Origin: Blastococcus sp. CT_GayMR16
GTDB taxonomy: Bacteria; Actinomycetota; Actinomycetes; Mycobacteriales; Geodermatophilaceae
Length of the DNA stretch: 64,000 nt
Reading direction: 5' to 3'
Assembly (NCBI RefSeq): GCF_004570875.1
Contig: NZ_SPQK01000019.1
Location: 1 to 64,000, forward strand
Shown here: piece by piece, positions 1 to 17,716 of the stretch
Layout: each line of letters begins with the position of its first letter
Numbering within the stretch: position 1 is the stretch's first letter
Translations under genes and position numbers: made by a program
Notes under the pieces: model-generated
What the model saw: only the letters and a program-made list of their open reading frames with translations
Databases searched by the model: none
What the model was told of the DNA's origin: nothing

Positions 1-62
1 ACTTGCATGTGTTAAGCACGCCGCCAGCGTTCGTCCTGAGCCAGGATCAAACTCTCCGTAGA
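1..62 (-). rRNA. rrs: 16S rRNA, 5' end only (partial)
   Basis: The reverse complement holds the universal 16S 5' segment: GAGAGTTTGATCCTGGCTCAG is followed by the actinobacterial form of the next 40 nt, ending in the conserved helix around ACACATGCAAGT. The rest of the gene lies beyond the window edge, so this rrn operon is transcribed leftward, in the same direction as tyrS. The mature 5' end is placed at about position 62 by comparison with known 16S genes and is uncertain by a few bases. Confidence 0.97.
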
Positions 63-155
63 TGATTTGATCGCAGCTGAGAACCGAGAGCTAGCACTCT
101 CGATATCAATCAACCAAAGGAATCCCAGCCCCCACCACAAGTAGCGGGAGCACGG

Positions 156-210
156 GGTATTACTTGGCACTGACTTTCGGCACGCTGTTGAGTTCTCAAA
201 GAGCGGACGC
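156..210 (-). promoter_or_regulatory. conserved rrn leader element (antitermination boxA-like region)
   Basis: On the minus strand this segment reads CTCTTTGAGAACTCAAC, then the AGCGTGCC and AGTGCCAAGTAATACCCC blocks. That series is characteristic of actinobacterial precursor 16S leaders. It contains the short palindrome TTGAG-TT-CTCAA at 188-199. Such leaders carry boxA-like antitermination and processing signals; that role here is inferred from family knowledge. Confidence 0.75.
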
Positions 211-330
211 GCACGAACCCCGGCCTTCCGGCCTTCGTTCGAGGCGGCTTCTCGTGTACGTCGCACACCGGCTCGCCCCCGCAGGAACGACCCGCTGGCC
301 CCAGACGGGGTCTCGCGCGGCGCAGAGAGA

Positions 331-360
331 AAGTTACGTCCGTCGGGGGGCCGGTGTCAA
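331..360 (-). promoter_or_regulatory. rrn promoter, sigma-70 type
   Basis: On the minus strand TTGACA (360-355) is followed after an 18-nt spacer by TAACTT (336-331). The -35 box is a perfect consensus. The position, about 270 bp upstream of the 16S start and ahead of the conserved leader, is right for an rrn promoter. Transcription would begin near 324. Confidence 0.75.
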
Positions 361-435
361 ACCGGTGGGCAGGTGACCCGGGACACGCACCCGGCACCCG
401 TACGACACCCGCCGGAAACGTCCCCCGCGGGCCGG

Positions 436-1724
436 TCAGGAGGCCGGGACCGGCGTCCGCCGGACCCCGGCGACGACCCGCTTCCCCCGGCGCAGCACCA
501 GCCAGCCGCCGGCCAGCCAGGCCTCCTCGCCCGGTACGGCGTCGGCGTCGGTCACGCGCTCGTTGTTGAGGTACGCCCCGCCCTCCTTCACCGTGCGGCG
601 GGCCTCCGACAGGCTGGCCACCAGACCGGTCAGCTGCATCAGCTGGGCGATCGTCGGCACCTCGCCGTCCACCGTGACGCTGCCCGCCTCCTGGAGCGCG
701 GCCCCTAAGGTTTCTGCCCCCAATGTCCCCAGGTCGTCGCGGCCGAACAGCGCCCGGCCCGCCGCCTCCGCCTGCTCGAGCTGCTCGGGCCCGTGGACCA
801 GCACGGTGATCTCCTCGGCGAGCGCCCGCTGGGCCGTCCGCGCCGCGGGCCGCTCGATGCTCTCCTCGATCAGCGCCTCGATCTCGTCGGCCGGCCGCTC
901 CGAGAACAGGGGCAGCCACGTCCTGGCGTCGGCGTCGTCGGCGTTGAGCCAGAACTGGAAGAAGGCGTACGGCGACGTCAGCGACGGGTCCAGCCAGACG
1001 CTCCCGCCCTCCGTCTTGCCCATCTTGGTGCCGTCGGACTTGGTCACCAGCGGGGTCGACAGCGCGTGCACCGCGGCGCCCTCGACCCGGCGCACGAGAT
1101 CGATGCCCGCGGTCAGGTTGCCCCACTGGTCGGAGCCCCCGGTCTGCAGCGTCACGCCCTGCCGCCGGAAGAGTTCGAGGAAGTCGTTGGCCTGCAGGAT
1201 CTGGTAGCTGAACTCGGTGTAGCTGATGCCGGCCTCGGAGTTCAGGCGCGCGGACACCGCCTCCTTGGCCAGCATCTTGCTGACCCGGAAGTGCTTGCCC
1301 AGATCGCGCAGGAAGTCGATGGCACTGAGCGAGGCGGTCCAGTCCAGGTTGTCGACGTAGATCGGGCCCTTCAGCCCGTCCCGCTCGGCCGGCAGCTCCA
1401 GGAAGGGGGCGACCTGCTCGCGGATGCGCTGCACCCAGGTCGCTACCGTCGCCGGGTCGTTGAGCTGCCGTTCCGCGGTCGGGCGTGGGTCACCGATCAG
1501 CCCGGTGGCGCCTCCGACCAGCACCACCGGCTGGTGGCCGGCGCGCTGCAGCGCCCGCAGCACCATGAACTGCAGCAGGCTCCCGACGTGCAGGCTGGGC
1601 GCCGTCGGGTCGAAACCGCAGTAGTAGGCGACCGGTCCCTCGGCGAGGGAGGCGCGCAGCGCCTCCTCATCGGTGCTCTGGGCGATGAGGCCGCGGCGGT
1701 GCAGGTCGTCGATCACGTCTTCGG

Positions 1725-1728
<4 letters not shown>
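436..1728 (-). CDS. tyrS: tyrosyl-tRNA synthetase
   Basis: This cytoplasmic class I enzyme charges tRNA-Tyr with tyrosine. The 430-residue product has the HIGH-like motif HVGS at residues 47-50 within GFDPTAPSLHVGS. It also has the KMSKS-equivalent KMGKT and a C-terminal S4-type RNA-binding domain over about the last 70 residues. The GTG start at 1728 was chosen because it gives the usual family N-terminus and overlaps the TGA of the upstream mpg gene as GTGA, so the two are translationally coupled. The gene sits directly upstream of an rrn operon on the same strand. Length and motifs are normal. Confidence 0.96.
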
Positions 1729-7798
<6,070 letters not shown>

Positions 7799-7802
<4 letters not shown>

Positions 7803-8827
7803 GCTGTCGCCTCCCTGCTCTGGTCGGCCGGGACGACCATCGTCCCGGTGCCTTCGGTGGTGAACATCTCGAGGAGCAGGGCGTGCGGCATGCGGCCGTC
7901 GACGACGGTGGCGCGCGTCACGCCCCCCTCGACCGCCCGCAGGCAGGCGGCCATCTTCGGGACCATCCCGGCGTCCAGCGCCGGCAGGATCTCGGCGAGC
8001 TCGCGGGCGTCGATCTGCTCGACGAGCGAATCACGGTCGGGCCAGTCGGCGTAGAGCCCCTCGACGTCGGTGAGGACGACGAGCTTCACGGCCCCCAGCG
8101 CGACGGCCAGCGCCGCGGCGGCGGTGTCGGCGTTGAGATTGTGCAGCTGCCCCGTCACGTCGGGCCCGACGGTGGAGACGACCGGGATGACGCCCGCCTC
8201 CAGCAGCGCCGTCACCGGGGTGGAGTCCACCGCGACCACGTCGCCGACGAAGCCGACGTCGACCGCTTCGCCCTCGACGATCGCCTGGGTGCGGGCGGCG
8301 GTGAACAGCCCGCCGTCCTCACCGGAGAGACCGACCGCGCGGCCGCCGTGCTCGTTGATCAGGCCGACCACCTCCGGTCCGACCTGGCCGACCAGCACCA
8401 TCCGGACGACGTCGATGGACTGCTCGGTGGTGACGCGCAGGCCGCCGCGGAACTCGCTGGGGATGCCGAGCCGCGCCAGCATCGAGGAGATCTGCGGGCC
8501 GCCGCCGTGGACGACGACGGGGAGGATGCCGCAGGTCCGTAGGAAGACCATGTCCTCGGCGAAGGCCCGCCGGCAGGCGTCGTCGACCATCGCGTGGCCG
8601 CCGTACTTGACCACCACGATGTTGCCGTGGAACTCCTTGAGCCACGGCAGGGCGCCGGTGAGGACGGCAACCTTCGTCCGGTCGCCCTCGGGGTCGTCCT
8701 TGCGCATGACCCGGCGGGTGCCGACCTTCTTCGGCAGCCGCCGCTGCGGCGCGGGCTCGTCGAGCCGGACGTCGGGCGGCGTGGGGTCCTGATGCTGGCT
8801 CATGGGAGCCGGGTCCTGCTCGCTCAT
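7799..8827 (-). CDS. argB: acetylglutamate kinase
   Basis: ArgB phosphorylates N-acetylglutamate and is the usual arginine-feedback point in organisms using the ArgJ cycle. The amino acid kinase core begins at about residue 66 with [12 protein letters not shown] and includes [10 protein letters not shown] and the [13 protein letters not shown] substrate/ATP motifs. Starting from the ATG that overlaps the argJ stop gives 342 residues, with a polar N-terminal extension of about 50-60 residues. A second in-frame ATG at 8803 would shorten it by eight residues. The N-terminal helix region is where arginine-sensitive ArgB enzymes differ. Confidence 0.94.
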
Positions 8828-9975
8828 GTCGAGTACGCCGAGTTCTCGTGCACGTAGGCGATGGACAGGTCGTTCGTCCAGATCGTCGCCTGCTCCGTGC
8901 CCGCCTTCAGGTCGACATCGATGGTGATGTCGCGCCCGGTGAGGTCGACGCCCTCCCGCGGATCGCCGATGGCGCCGCCGCGGCAGACGGTGACCCCGTT
9001 GATGGTCACGTCGACCTGGTCGGCCTCGAAGGCGGCGTCGGTGGTGCCGATCGCGGCCAGCACCCGGCCCCAGTTCGGGTCGTTGCCGAACAGCGCCGTC
9101 TTGAGCAGGTTGTTGCGCGCGCAGGCCCGGCCGGCGGTCAGGGCGTCCTCGACGCTTGCCGCATTCCGGACGGTGATCGCGATGTCCTTGGTCGACCCCT
9201 CGGCGTCGGCAAGCAGCTGCATCGCGAGGTCGGTGGCGGCGGCCGTCAGTGCCTCGGTGAACTCCTCGGCGGTCGGCGTCACGCCGCTCGCGCCGCTGGC
9301 CATCACCAGGACCGTGTCGTTGGTCGACAGGCAGCCGTCGGAGTCGACCCGCTCGAAGCTCAGACTGGTCGCCGTCTTCAGTGCCGGGCCGAGCAGGGCG
9401 GGGTCGACGACGGCGTCGGTGGTGAGGACGACGAGCATCGTGGCCAGCGCCGGCGCGAGCATCCCCGCACCCTTGGCCATCCCGCCGATCGTCCAGCCGT
9501 CCCGGATCTGCACCGTCGTCTTCGGCACCGAGTCGGTGGTCATGATCGCGCGGGCGGCGTCGGGGCCGCCGTCCTCGCTCAGGGCCTTCACCGCGGCGCT
9601 GATCCCGGCGGTCAGCTTGACCATGGGCAGGCGGACGCCGATCAGGCCCGTGGACGCCACCGCGACGTCGATCGCGCCGATGCCGAGCTCGTCGGCGGCG
9701 TGCTCGGCGGTGGCGTGGGTGTCCTGGAAGCCCTCCGGCCCCGTGCAGGCGTTCGCGCCGCCGGAGTTCAGGACGACCGCGCGGGCCCGCTCGCCGGCGA
9801 GCACCTGACGGCTCCACAGCACGGGCGCGGCCGGGAAGCGGTTCGTGGTGAAGACGGCTGCGGCGACGTCGTCCGGACCGTGGTTGAGGACGACAGCGAC
9901 GTCGAGGTCGCCGGAGGACTTGAGCCCGGCGGCGACGCCCGCGGCGGAGAAGCCCTTCGGGGCGGTGGTGCTCAT
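8824..9975 (-). CDS. argJ: bifunctional glutamate N-acetyltransferase / ornithine acetyltransferase
   Basis: ArgJ recycles the acetyl group from N-acetylornithine to glutamate and can also use acetyl-CoA. The 383-residue precursor contains the autoprocessing segment [14 protein letters not shown], where cleavage before the conserved Thr yields the alpha and beta chains. It also has the [13 protein letters not shown]-like block near the C-terminus. The ATG lies 55 bp after the argC stop, the only sizeable gap in the upper part of the operon. Confidence 0.96.
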   Translation of the reverse strand: MSTTAPKGFSAAGVAAGLKSSGDLDVAVVLNHGPDDVAAAVFTTNRFPAAPVLWSRQVLAGERARAVVLNSGGANACTGPEGFQDTHATAEHAADELGIGAIDVAVASTGLIGVRLPMVKLTAGISAAVKALSEDGGPDAARAIMTTDSVPKTTVQIRDGWTIGGMAKGAGMLAPALATMLVVLTTDAVVDPALLGPALKTATSLSFERVDSDGCLSTNDTVLVMASGASGVTPTAEEFTEALTAAATDLAMQLLADAEGSTKDIAITVRNAASVEDALTAGRACARNNLLKTALFGNDPNWGRVLAAIGTTDAAFEADQVDVTINGVTVCRGGAIGDPREGVDLTGRDITIDVDLKAGTEQATIWTNDLSIAYVHENSAYST

Positions 9976-10030
9976 TGCGGGGTCCGCGCGGAAACGTGGA
10001 GCGCCAGCGGAGCGTTTTCGTGGGGTGCGT

Positions 10031-11089
<1,059 letters not shown>

Positions 11090-12028
11090 ATGACGCATGA
11101 CTGCCCAACCGGGTTACCCGGCGGCTGCGTGGGCAGTGGACTGCCCGTGGCTTCGTTCGACCGGTTCGTCATCATCTTCAACCCGCACAGCACCGGCAAC
11201 GCGGCCGAATCGGCCGAGGAACTGCGGGCCGAGCTGGCGCGACGGCTGCCGGACGTGCCGCTGGAGCTCTCCCCCACCCAGCATGCCGGGCACGCCCGCG
11301 ACCTGGCCAGGCGAGCCGCCACCGGCGGCCGGCCGCTGATCGTCTCGGTCAGCGGGGACGGCGGCTACAACGAGGTGGTGAACGGCGTCATGGACGCCGC
11401 CAACGACGACGCCGTGTGCGCGGTGCGGGCCGCCGGCAACGCCAACGACCACCGCCGCGTGACCCGTGAGCAACCGCTGGCCGACGCGATCGTGGCCGGA
11501 GAGGTACGACGGATCGACCTGCTCCGACTGACCATCGGTGCCGGGCCCGGCGCATCGGTCCGGTTCGCCCACTCCTACATCGGGGTGGGGCTGACCCCGG
11601 TGGTCGCCGTCGACCTGGAGAAGGGCGGCAAGGGGTCGTGGCGGGAGATCGTGTCGGTGGTGCGCGGGTTCTCCCGCTTCCGGCCGTTCCCCATCCGGCT
11701 CGAGGACGGACGCCGGCGCAGCATCGACAGCCTGGTGTTCGCCAACATCGCCGAGATGGCCAAGTACGCGAAGCTCAGCGAGTCCGGCGGCCCGGACGAC
11801 GGCCGGTTCGAGGTGATCACGCAGCGGCAGACCGGAAAGCTGCGGGTGCTGGCGACGGTGATCAGGGCGGCGACCCGCGGGCTCGGCCCGCAGTCCAGCG
11901 CCACCCACTACGCGTTCACTCCGCTCGCACCCATGCCGCTGCAGCTGGACGGCGAGCTCGTCGAGCTCGAGGCGAACACGCAGGTCGCGGTAGACATCGC
12001 ACCGCTGGCCCTCGCCACGATCTTCTGA
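11090..12028 (+). CDS. diacylglycerol/lipid kinase catalytic-domain protein
   Basis: The protein belongs to the DAGK_cat/YegS-like lipid kinase superfamily. It starts with the strand FVIIFNPHSTGNA, followed by SVSGDGGYNEVVNGV and a glycine-rich loop, and ends with a beta-rich C-terminal domain. Two normally conserved motifs are altered. The nucleotide-binding GGDGT is SGDGG, and the usual GTGNDFAR is AAGNANDHRR. Activity may therefore differ from that of a standard lipid kinase. The ATG at 11090 overlaps the ARG box, and a GTG at about 11147 just before ASFDRF is an equally plausible start that would leave the operator free. Confidence 0.8.
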   Translation: MTHDCPTGLPGGCVGSGLPVASFDRFVIIFNPHSTGNAAESAEELRAELARRLPDVPLELSPTQHAGHARDLARRAATGGRPLIVSVSGDGGYNEVVNGVMDAANDDAVCAVRAAGNANDHRRVTREQPLADAIVAGEVRRIDLLRLTIGAGPGASVRFAHSYIGVGLTPVVAVDLEKGGKGSWREIVSVVRGFSRFRPFPIRLEDGRRRSIDSLVFANIAEMAKYAKLSESGGPDDGRFEVITQRQTGKLRVLATVIRAATRGLGPQSSATHYAFTPLAPMPLQLDGELVELEANTQVAVDIAPLALATIF

Positions 12029-12064
12029 CCGGGCTCTCCGGTCGAGCGTTGGGGAGGGCTCCGA

Positions 12065-12309
12065 TCAGCCGTCCTCCAGGACGCGCCGGGCGAGCACCAT
12101 GGCAACCACGCGGTTGTCCTCGTTGCCCGCGCGGAGAAGGCCAGGGCCTGGTCGACATCCACGGGACGACGGGACAGGCGCTGGATCCCGTCGATCGTCA
12201 GCGGCGGCTGCGGCGGGACGACGTTGCCCACCTGCTCCCGCAGCTCCGGGTCGTCGGCCAGTCCGGCGAACGAGCCGTCGCGATCAGCCAAGCGGGTCGC
12301 CGTCCCCAT
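12065..12309 (-). pseudogene. small hypothetical gene split by a frameshift
   Basis: From the ATG at 12309 the frame encodes a coherent acidic sequence, with DDPELREQVGNVVPP and a following DVDQALAFSA. At about 12127-12137 a one-base shift is needed to continue as RAGNEDNRVVAMVLARRV, which ends at a TGA (12067-12065). Both halves look like real coding sequence, while the unshifted frame turns into Trp/Ser/Pro-rich text. I do not recognise the family. The cause is either a true mutation or a sequencing error in the GC run. The start overlaps the 3' end of the upstream SDR gene by 26 bp. Confidence 0.5.
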
Positions 12310-13090
12310 AGGGCTTCAGGCGGAGCTGGCGGACGTCGTCCGCCGGCGTGCGGGACCGCAGCGTCTCGAGGTCGTCCTTGCCGGCGTGCAGGAACCTGCC
12401 CGACCAGGCGTCGAGCTCACCGGCCGCGATCGCGCAGACGACCTCGACCACGCGGGCCGGCTCCGTCCAGCCGGTGAAGTCGCGCCACATGTCCATCGAC
12501 CGGGTCATGGGGGTGTCGACCACGCCGGGCGCGACGTCGAAGGCGAACAGGCCGCTGCCCTGGAAGGACAGCGCGAGAGCCTCGGTGAGCCGCATCAGTC
12601 CGGTCTTGGCGACGGAGTACGCGGAGTAGTCGCGGTTGGCCTTGGTGCTCATCCCGCTGGCCAGGTTCACCACGCGGCCGTGCCCGCGCGCCAGCATCCC
12701 CGGCACGACCGCGCGCACCAGGAGCTGGGCGCCGCGGACGTGTCCGGCGACGACGTCCCACCACTGGTCGGGGTCGGCCTCCCAGATCGGCACCTCGGCG
12801 ACGTCGATGATCCCGGCGTTGTTGACCAGCAGATCGACCCGGCCCAGCTCGTCGGCCACCCGCGCGACGGCGGCGTCGACCGCGGCCCCGTCGGTGACGT
12901 CGGCGGCCACCGCCAGGGTCCGGGCGCCCGTGCTCTCGGCCACCTCGGCCATAGCCGCCTTCAACCGCTCCTCGTTGCGGGCCAGCCCGGCGACGGCGAC
13001 GCCGCGTGCGGCCAGCCCCTCGGCCAGGCTCCGGCCGATGCCGCTGGACGCTCCGGTGACAAGGGCGACCTGACCGCGCAGCTCAGGCAC
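12284..13090 (-). CDS. short-chain dehydrogenase/reductase (SDR)
   Basis: This is a classical SDR of 268 residues. The NAD(P)-binding motif TGASSGIG lies near residue 12, the NNAG motif follows, and the catalytic Ser and YSAYSVAKTG (Tyr-x3-Lys) are present. The substrate cannot be told from sequence. The GTG start at 13090 lies within the end of pheT, an 8-bp overlap, so expression is probably linked to pheST readthrough. Confidence 0.9.
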   Translation of the reverse strand: MPELRGQVALVTGASSGIGRSLAEGLAARGVAVAGLARNEERLKAAMAEVAESTGARTLAVAADVTDGAAVDAAVARVADELGRVDLLVNNAGIIDVAEVPIWEADPDQWWDVVAGHVRGAQLLVRAVVPGMLARGHGRVVNLASGMSTKANRDYSAYSVAKTGLMRLTEALALSFQGSGLFAFDVAPGVVDTPMTRSMDMWRDFTGWTEPARVVEVVCAIAAGELDAWSGRFLHAGKDDLETLRSRTPADDVRQLRLKPYGDGDPLG

Positions 13091-15553
13091 GCAGCTCGGC
13101 TCCCGTCCGGCGGGCGGCCGCGGCCACGGCGGCATCGCGCACGGCCGTCGCCTCGTCGCTGGTGAGAGTGCGATCCGGCGCCCGGAGGGTCACGGCAAAG
13201 GCGAGCGAGCGCGAGCCCTCCGGCACCGGCGGGCCGGTATAGACGTCGAAGAGCCGCACGGCCTCCAGCAGCTCGCCTGCCCCCTCGCGCAGCGCGGCCT
13301 CGACCTCGGCCGACGGGACGGCGTCCGCCACCACGAGCGCCAGGTCGAGAAGCACCGGCGGGAAGCTCGAGATCGACGGCCCGATCGGCACCTCGGCCAC
13401 CGGCAGGGCGTCGAGGTCCAGCTCCATGACCGACGTCCGGGCCGGGAGCTCCAGCGCGGCACAGACCCGGGGGTGCAGCTCACCGGCGTGGCCCACCACT
13501 GTCTCCCCCACGACCAGCTCGGCACACCGGCCGGGGTGCCAGGGAGGCAGTTCCCCCGCCCGCACCGTCAGCTCGACGCCCGAGGCGGCGGCCACGAGCC
13601 GGGCGGCCTGCACCGCGTCCGCCCACGTCGCCGGCCGGCCCTGGCCCCACCATCCGCGCGGCTCGCGATTGCCCGCGAGCGCCACGGCCACGTGCCAGGG
13701 CTGCTCGGGGACCGCGCCCAGCAGGGCCGCCAGCGTCGCGTCGTCCGGCCGGCTGTCGACGCCGGGCAGCGGGGCCGGCGCCCGGTTCCCGCCAGGGAAC
13801 ACCGCACCGTGCTCGAACAGTGCGAGGTCGCGCTGGCCGCGCGAGAGGTTCCGGGACAGCGTGGCGAGCAGTCCGGGGAGCAACGTCGTGCGCAGCCCCG
13901 GCTCCTCCTCCGACAGCGGGTTGCGGACGACGACGACCTGCCGCCGGGGGTCGTCCTCGGCCAGGCCCAGTGCGTCCAGGGCCGCCGTCCCGACGAACGG
14001 GTAGGACGGCGCCTCGACGTACCCGGCCTCCGCCAGCGTGCGGCCGACGCTGCGCCGGCGGCGCTGCACGTCGGTCAGCCCGCGGCCCGGGGGCGCGGTC
14101 GGCAGCACCGACGGGATGTCGTCGTACCCGGCGAGCCGGACGACCTCCTCGATCAGGTCGGCCGGGTCGGTCAGGTCGGGACGCCACGACGGCGGCGTGA
14201 CGGCGAGCGGGTTGCCGCTCGCGTCGACGTCGCAGCCGACCGCGCCGAGGAACTCGACCACCTGGGCGGCCGTGTACGGGACGCCCGCCACTCGGGCGGG
14301 CTTCGCGGCGTCGAGCGCGATGGGCGGCCGCGGCGTGCGGGTGTCGACGTCGACCACCGCGCCGACGACCCGCGCCCCGCCGTACTCGGCCAGTAGTTCG
14401 GCGGCCCGGGCCAGGGCGACGACGGTCATCTCCGGGTCGACGCCGCGCTCGAAGCGCTTCGCCGCCTCGCTGGGCAGGCGGTGCCGCCGCGCCGTCCGGG
14501 CGACCCCGGTCGGCTCCCAGTGCGCCGCCTCCAGGAGCACGCTGGTCGTGCCGTTCCCGATCTCGGTGGACGCGCCGCCCATCACGGCGGCCAGGCCGAT
14601 GGGTCCGGTCTCATCGGTGATCAGCAGGTCGTCGGGAGTCAGCGAGCGCGTGACGCCGTCCAGGGTGGTGAGCTTCTCGCCCTCGCGCGCCAGCCGGACG
14701 GTGATCGGCCCGGTGACGGCGTCCCGGTCGAAGGCGTGCATCGGCTGGCCGAGCTCGAGCATCACGTAGTTGGTGACGTCGACGGCGAGGGAGATGCTGC
14801 GGACGCTCGCCTGGGCCAGCCGCCGGCGCAGCCACCAAGGGGTGGGGGCGGTCGGGTCCAGGCCCTCCATGGCGACCATCGAGAAGCGGTCGCAGCGGTC
14901 GGGGTCGGCGACGCTCACGTCCCAGGCCGGCTCGCCCGACCACGCGGGTGGGGTGATCGCCCCGGGATCGCGCCATTCGGCGGCCAGGCCCGTGCCCATC
15001 TCGCGGGCGATGCCGCGCATGGACAGGCAGTAGCCGCGGTCCGGGGTGACGGCCAGCTCGATGACGACGTCGTCCAGGCCGACGACCGGAGCCGCGGGCG
15101 TCCCCGGGAGCGGCAGGTCGCCGCCGTCGGCTCCCAGCACCAGGATGCCGGCGTGGTCGTCGCCGACGCCCAGCTCGCGGACCGAGCAGATCATCCCATC
15201 GGAGACGTGGTCGTAGGTCGTGCGTGCCGCGATCTCGAAACCGCCGGGGAGCACCGCACCGGGCAGCGCGACGACGACGGTGTCGCTGACGGCGAAGTTC
15301 TGCGCACCGCAGACGATCCCCCGCGGCTGCCCCTCTCCGACGTCGACCCGGGTGTAGCGGATCGGCTTCTTGAAGCCGGTCAGCTCCTCGATCTCCAGGA
15401 CCTTGCCGACCACGAGGGGTCCGGTCACCTGCTCGGGGCGGTGGATCTCCTCGACCTCGAGGCCGAGGCGCACGAAGGCGGTGTCGAGGTCCTCGACGGA
15501 CGTTCCCCCGGGAACGTCGACGTACTCGGCCAGCCAGCCGATGGGGACCCGCA

Positions 15554-15554
<1 letters not shown>
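13083..15554 (-). CDS. pheT: phenylalanyl-tRNA synthetase, beta subunit
   Basis: PheT forms the alpha2-beta2 PheRS with PheS and carries the tRNA-binding and editing domains. The 823-residue protein contains, in order, the N-terminal EMAP-like tRNA-binding domain, the B3/B4 editing domain, B5, the catalytic-like core, and the C-terminal ferredoxin-fold anticodon-binding domain ending in FAVTLRAPDRTLTSDEA. Its ATG shares one base with the pheS stop (TAATG), so the subunits are translated together. Confidence 0.97.
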
Positions 15555-17645
<2,091 letters not shown>

Positions 17646-17716
17646 CTCGTCCCCTCTGGGGGGATCCGGCTCCTCGTCGACTCCCGCAGCGGGGCGCATC
17701 CGCCGATGTCAGGAAC

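Larger units (their letters stand above)
63..435 (-). other. tyrS-rrn intergenic region (rrn leader and promoter)
   Basis: No protein gene is supported here. Reading leftward, the region holds a sigma-70-like promoter, a conserved actinobacterial rrn leader element, and a small hairpin (CGAGAG at 85-90 pairing with CTCTCG at 97-102) close to the 16S start. That hairpin could be part of the precursor-16S processing stem. Next to the tyrS stop codon I see no convincing terminator, so some tyrS readthrough into rrn is possible. Confidence 0.75.
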
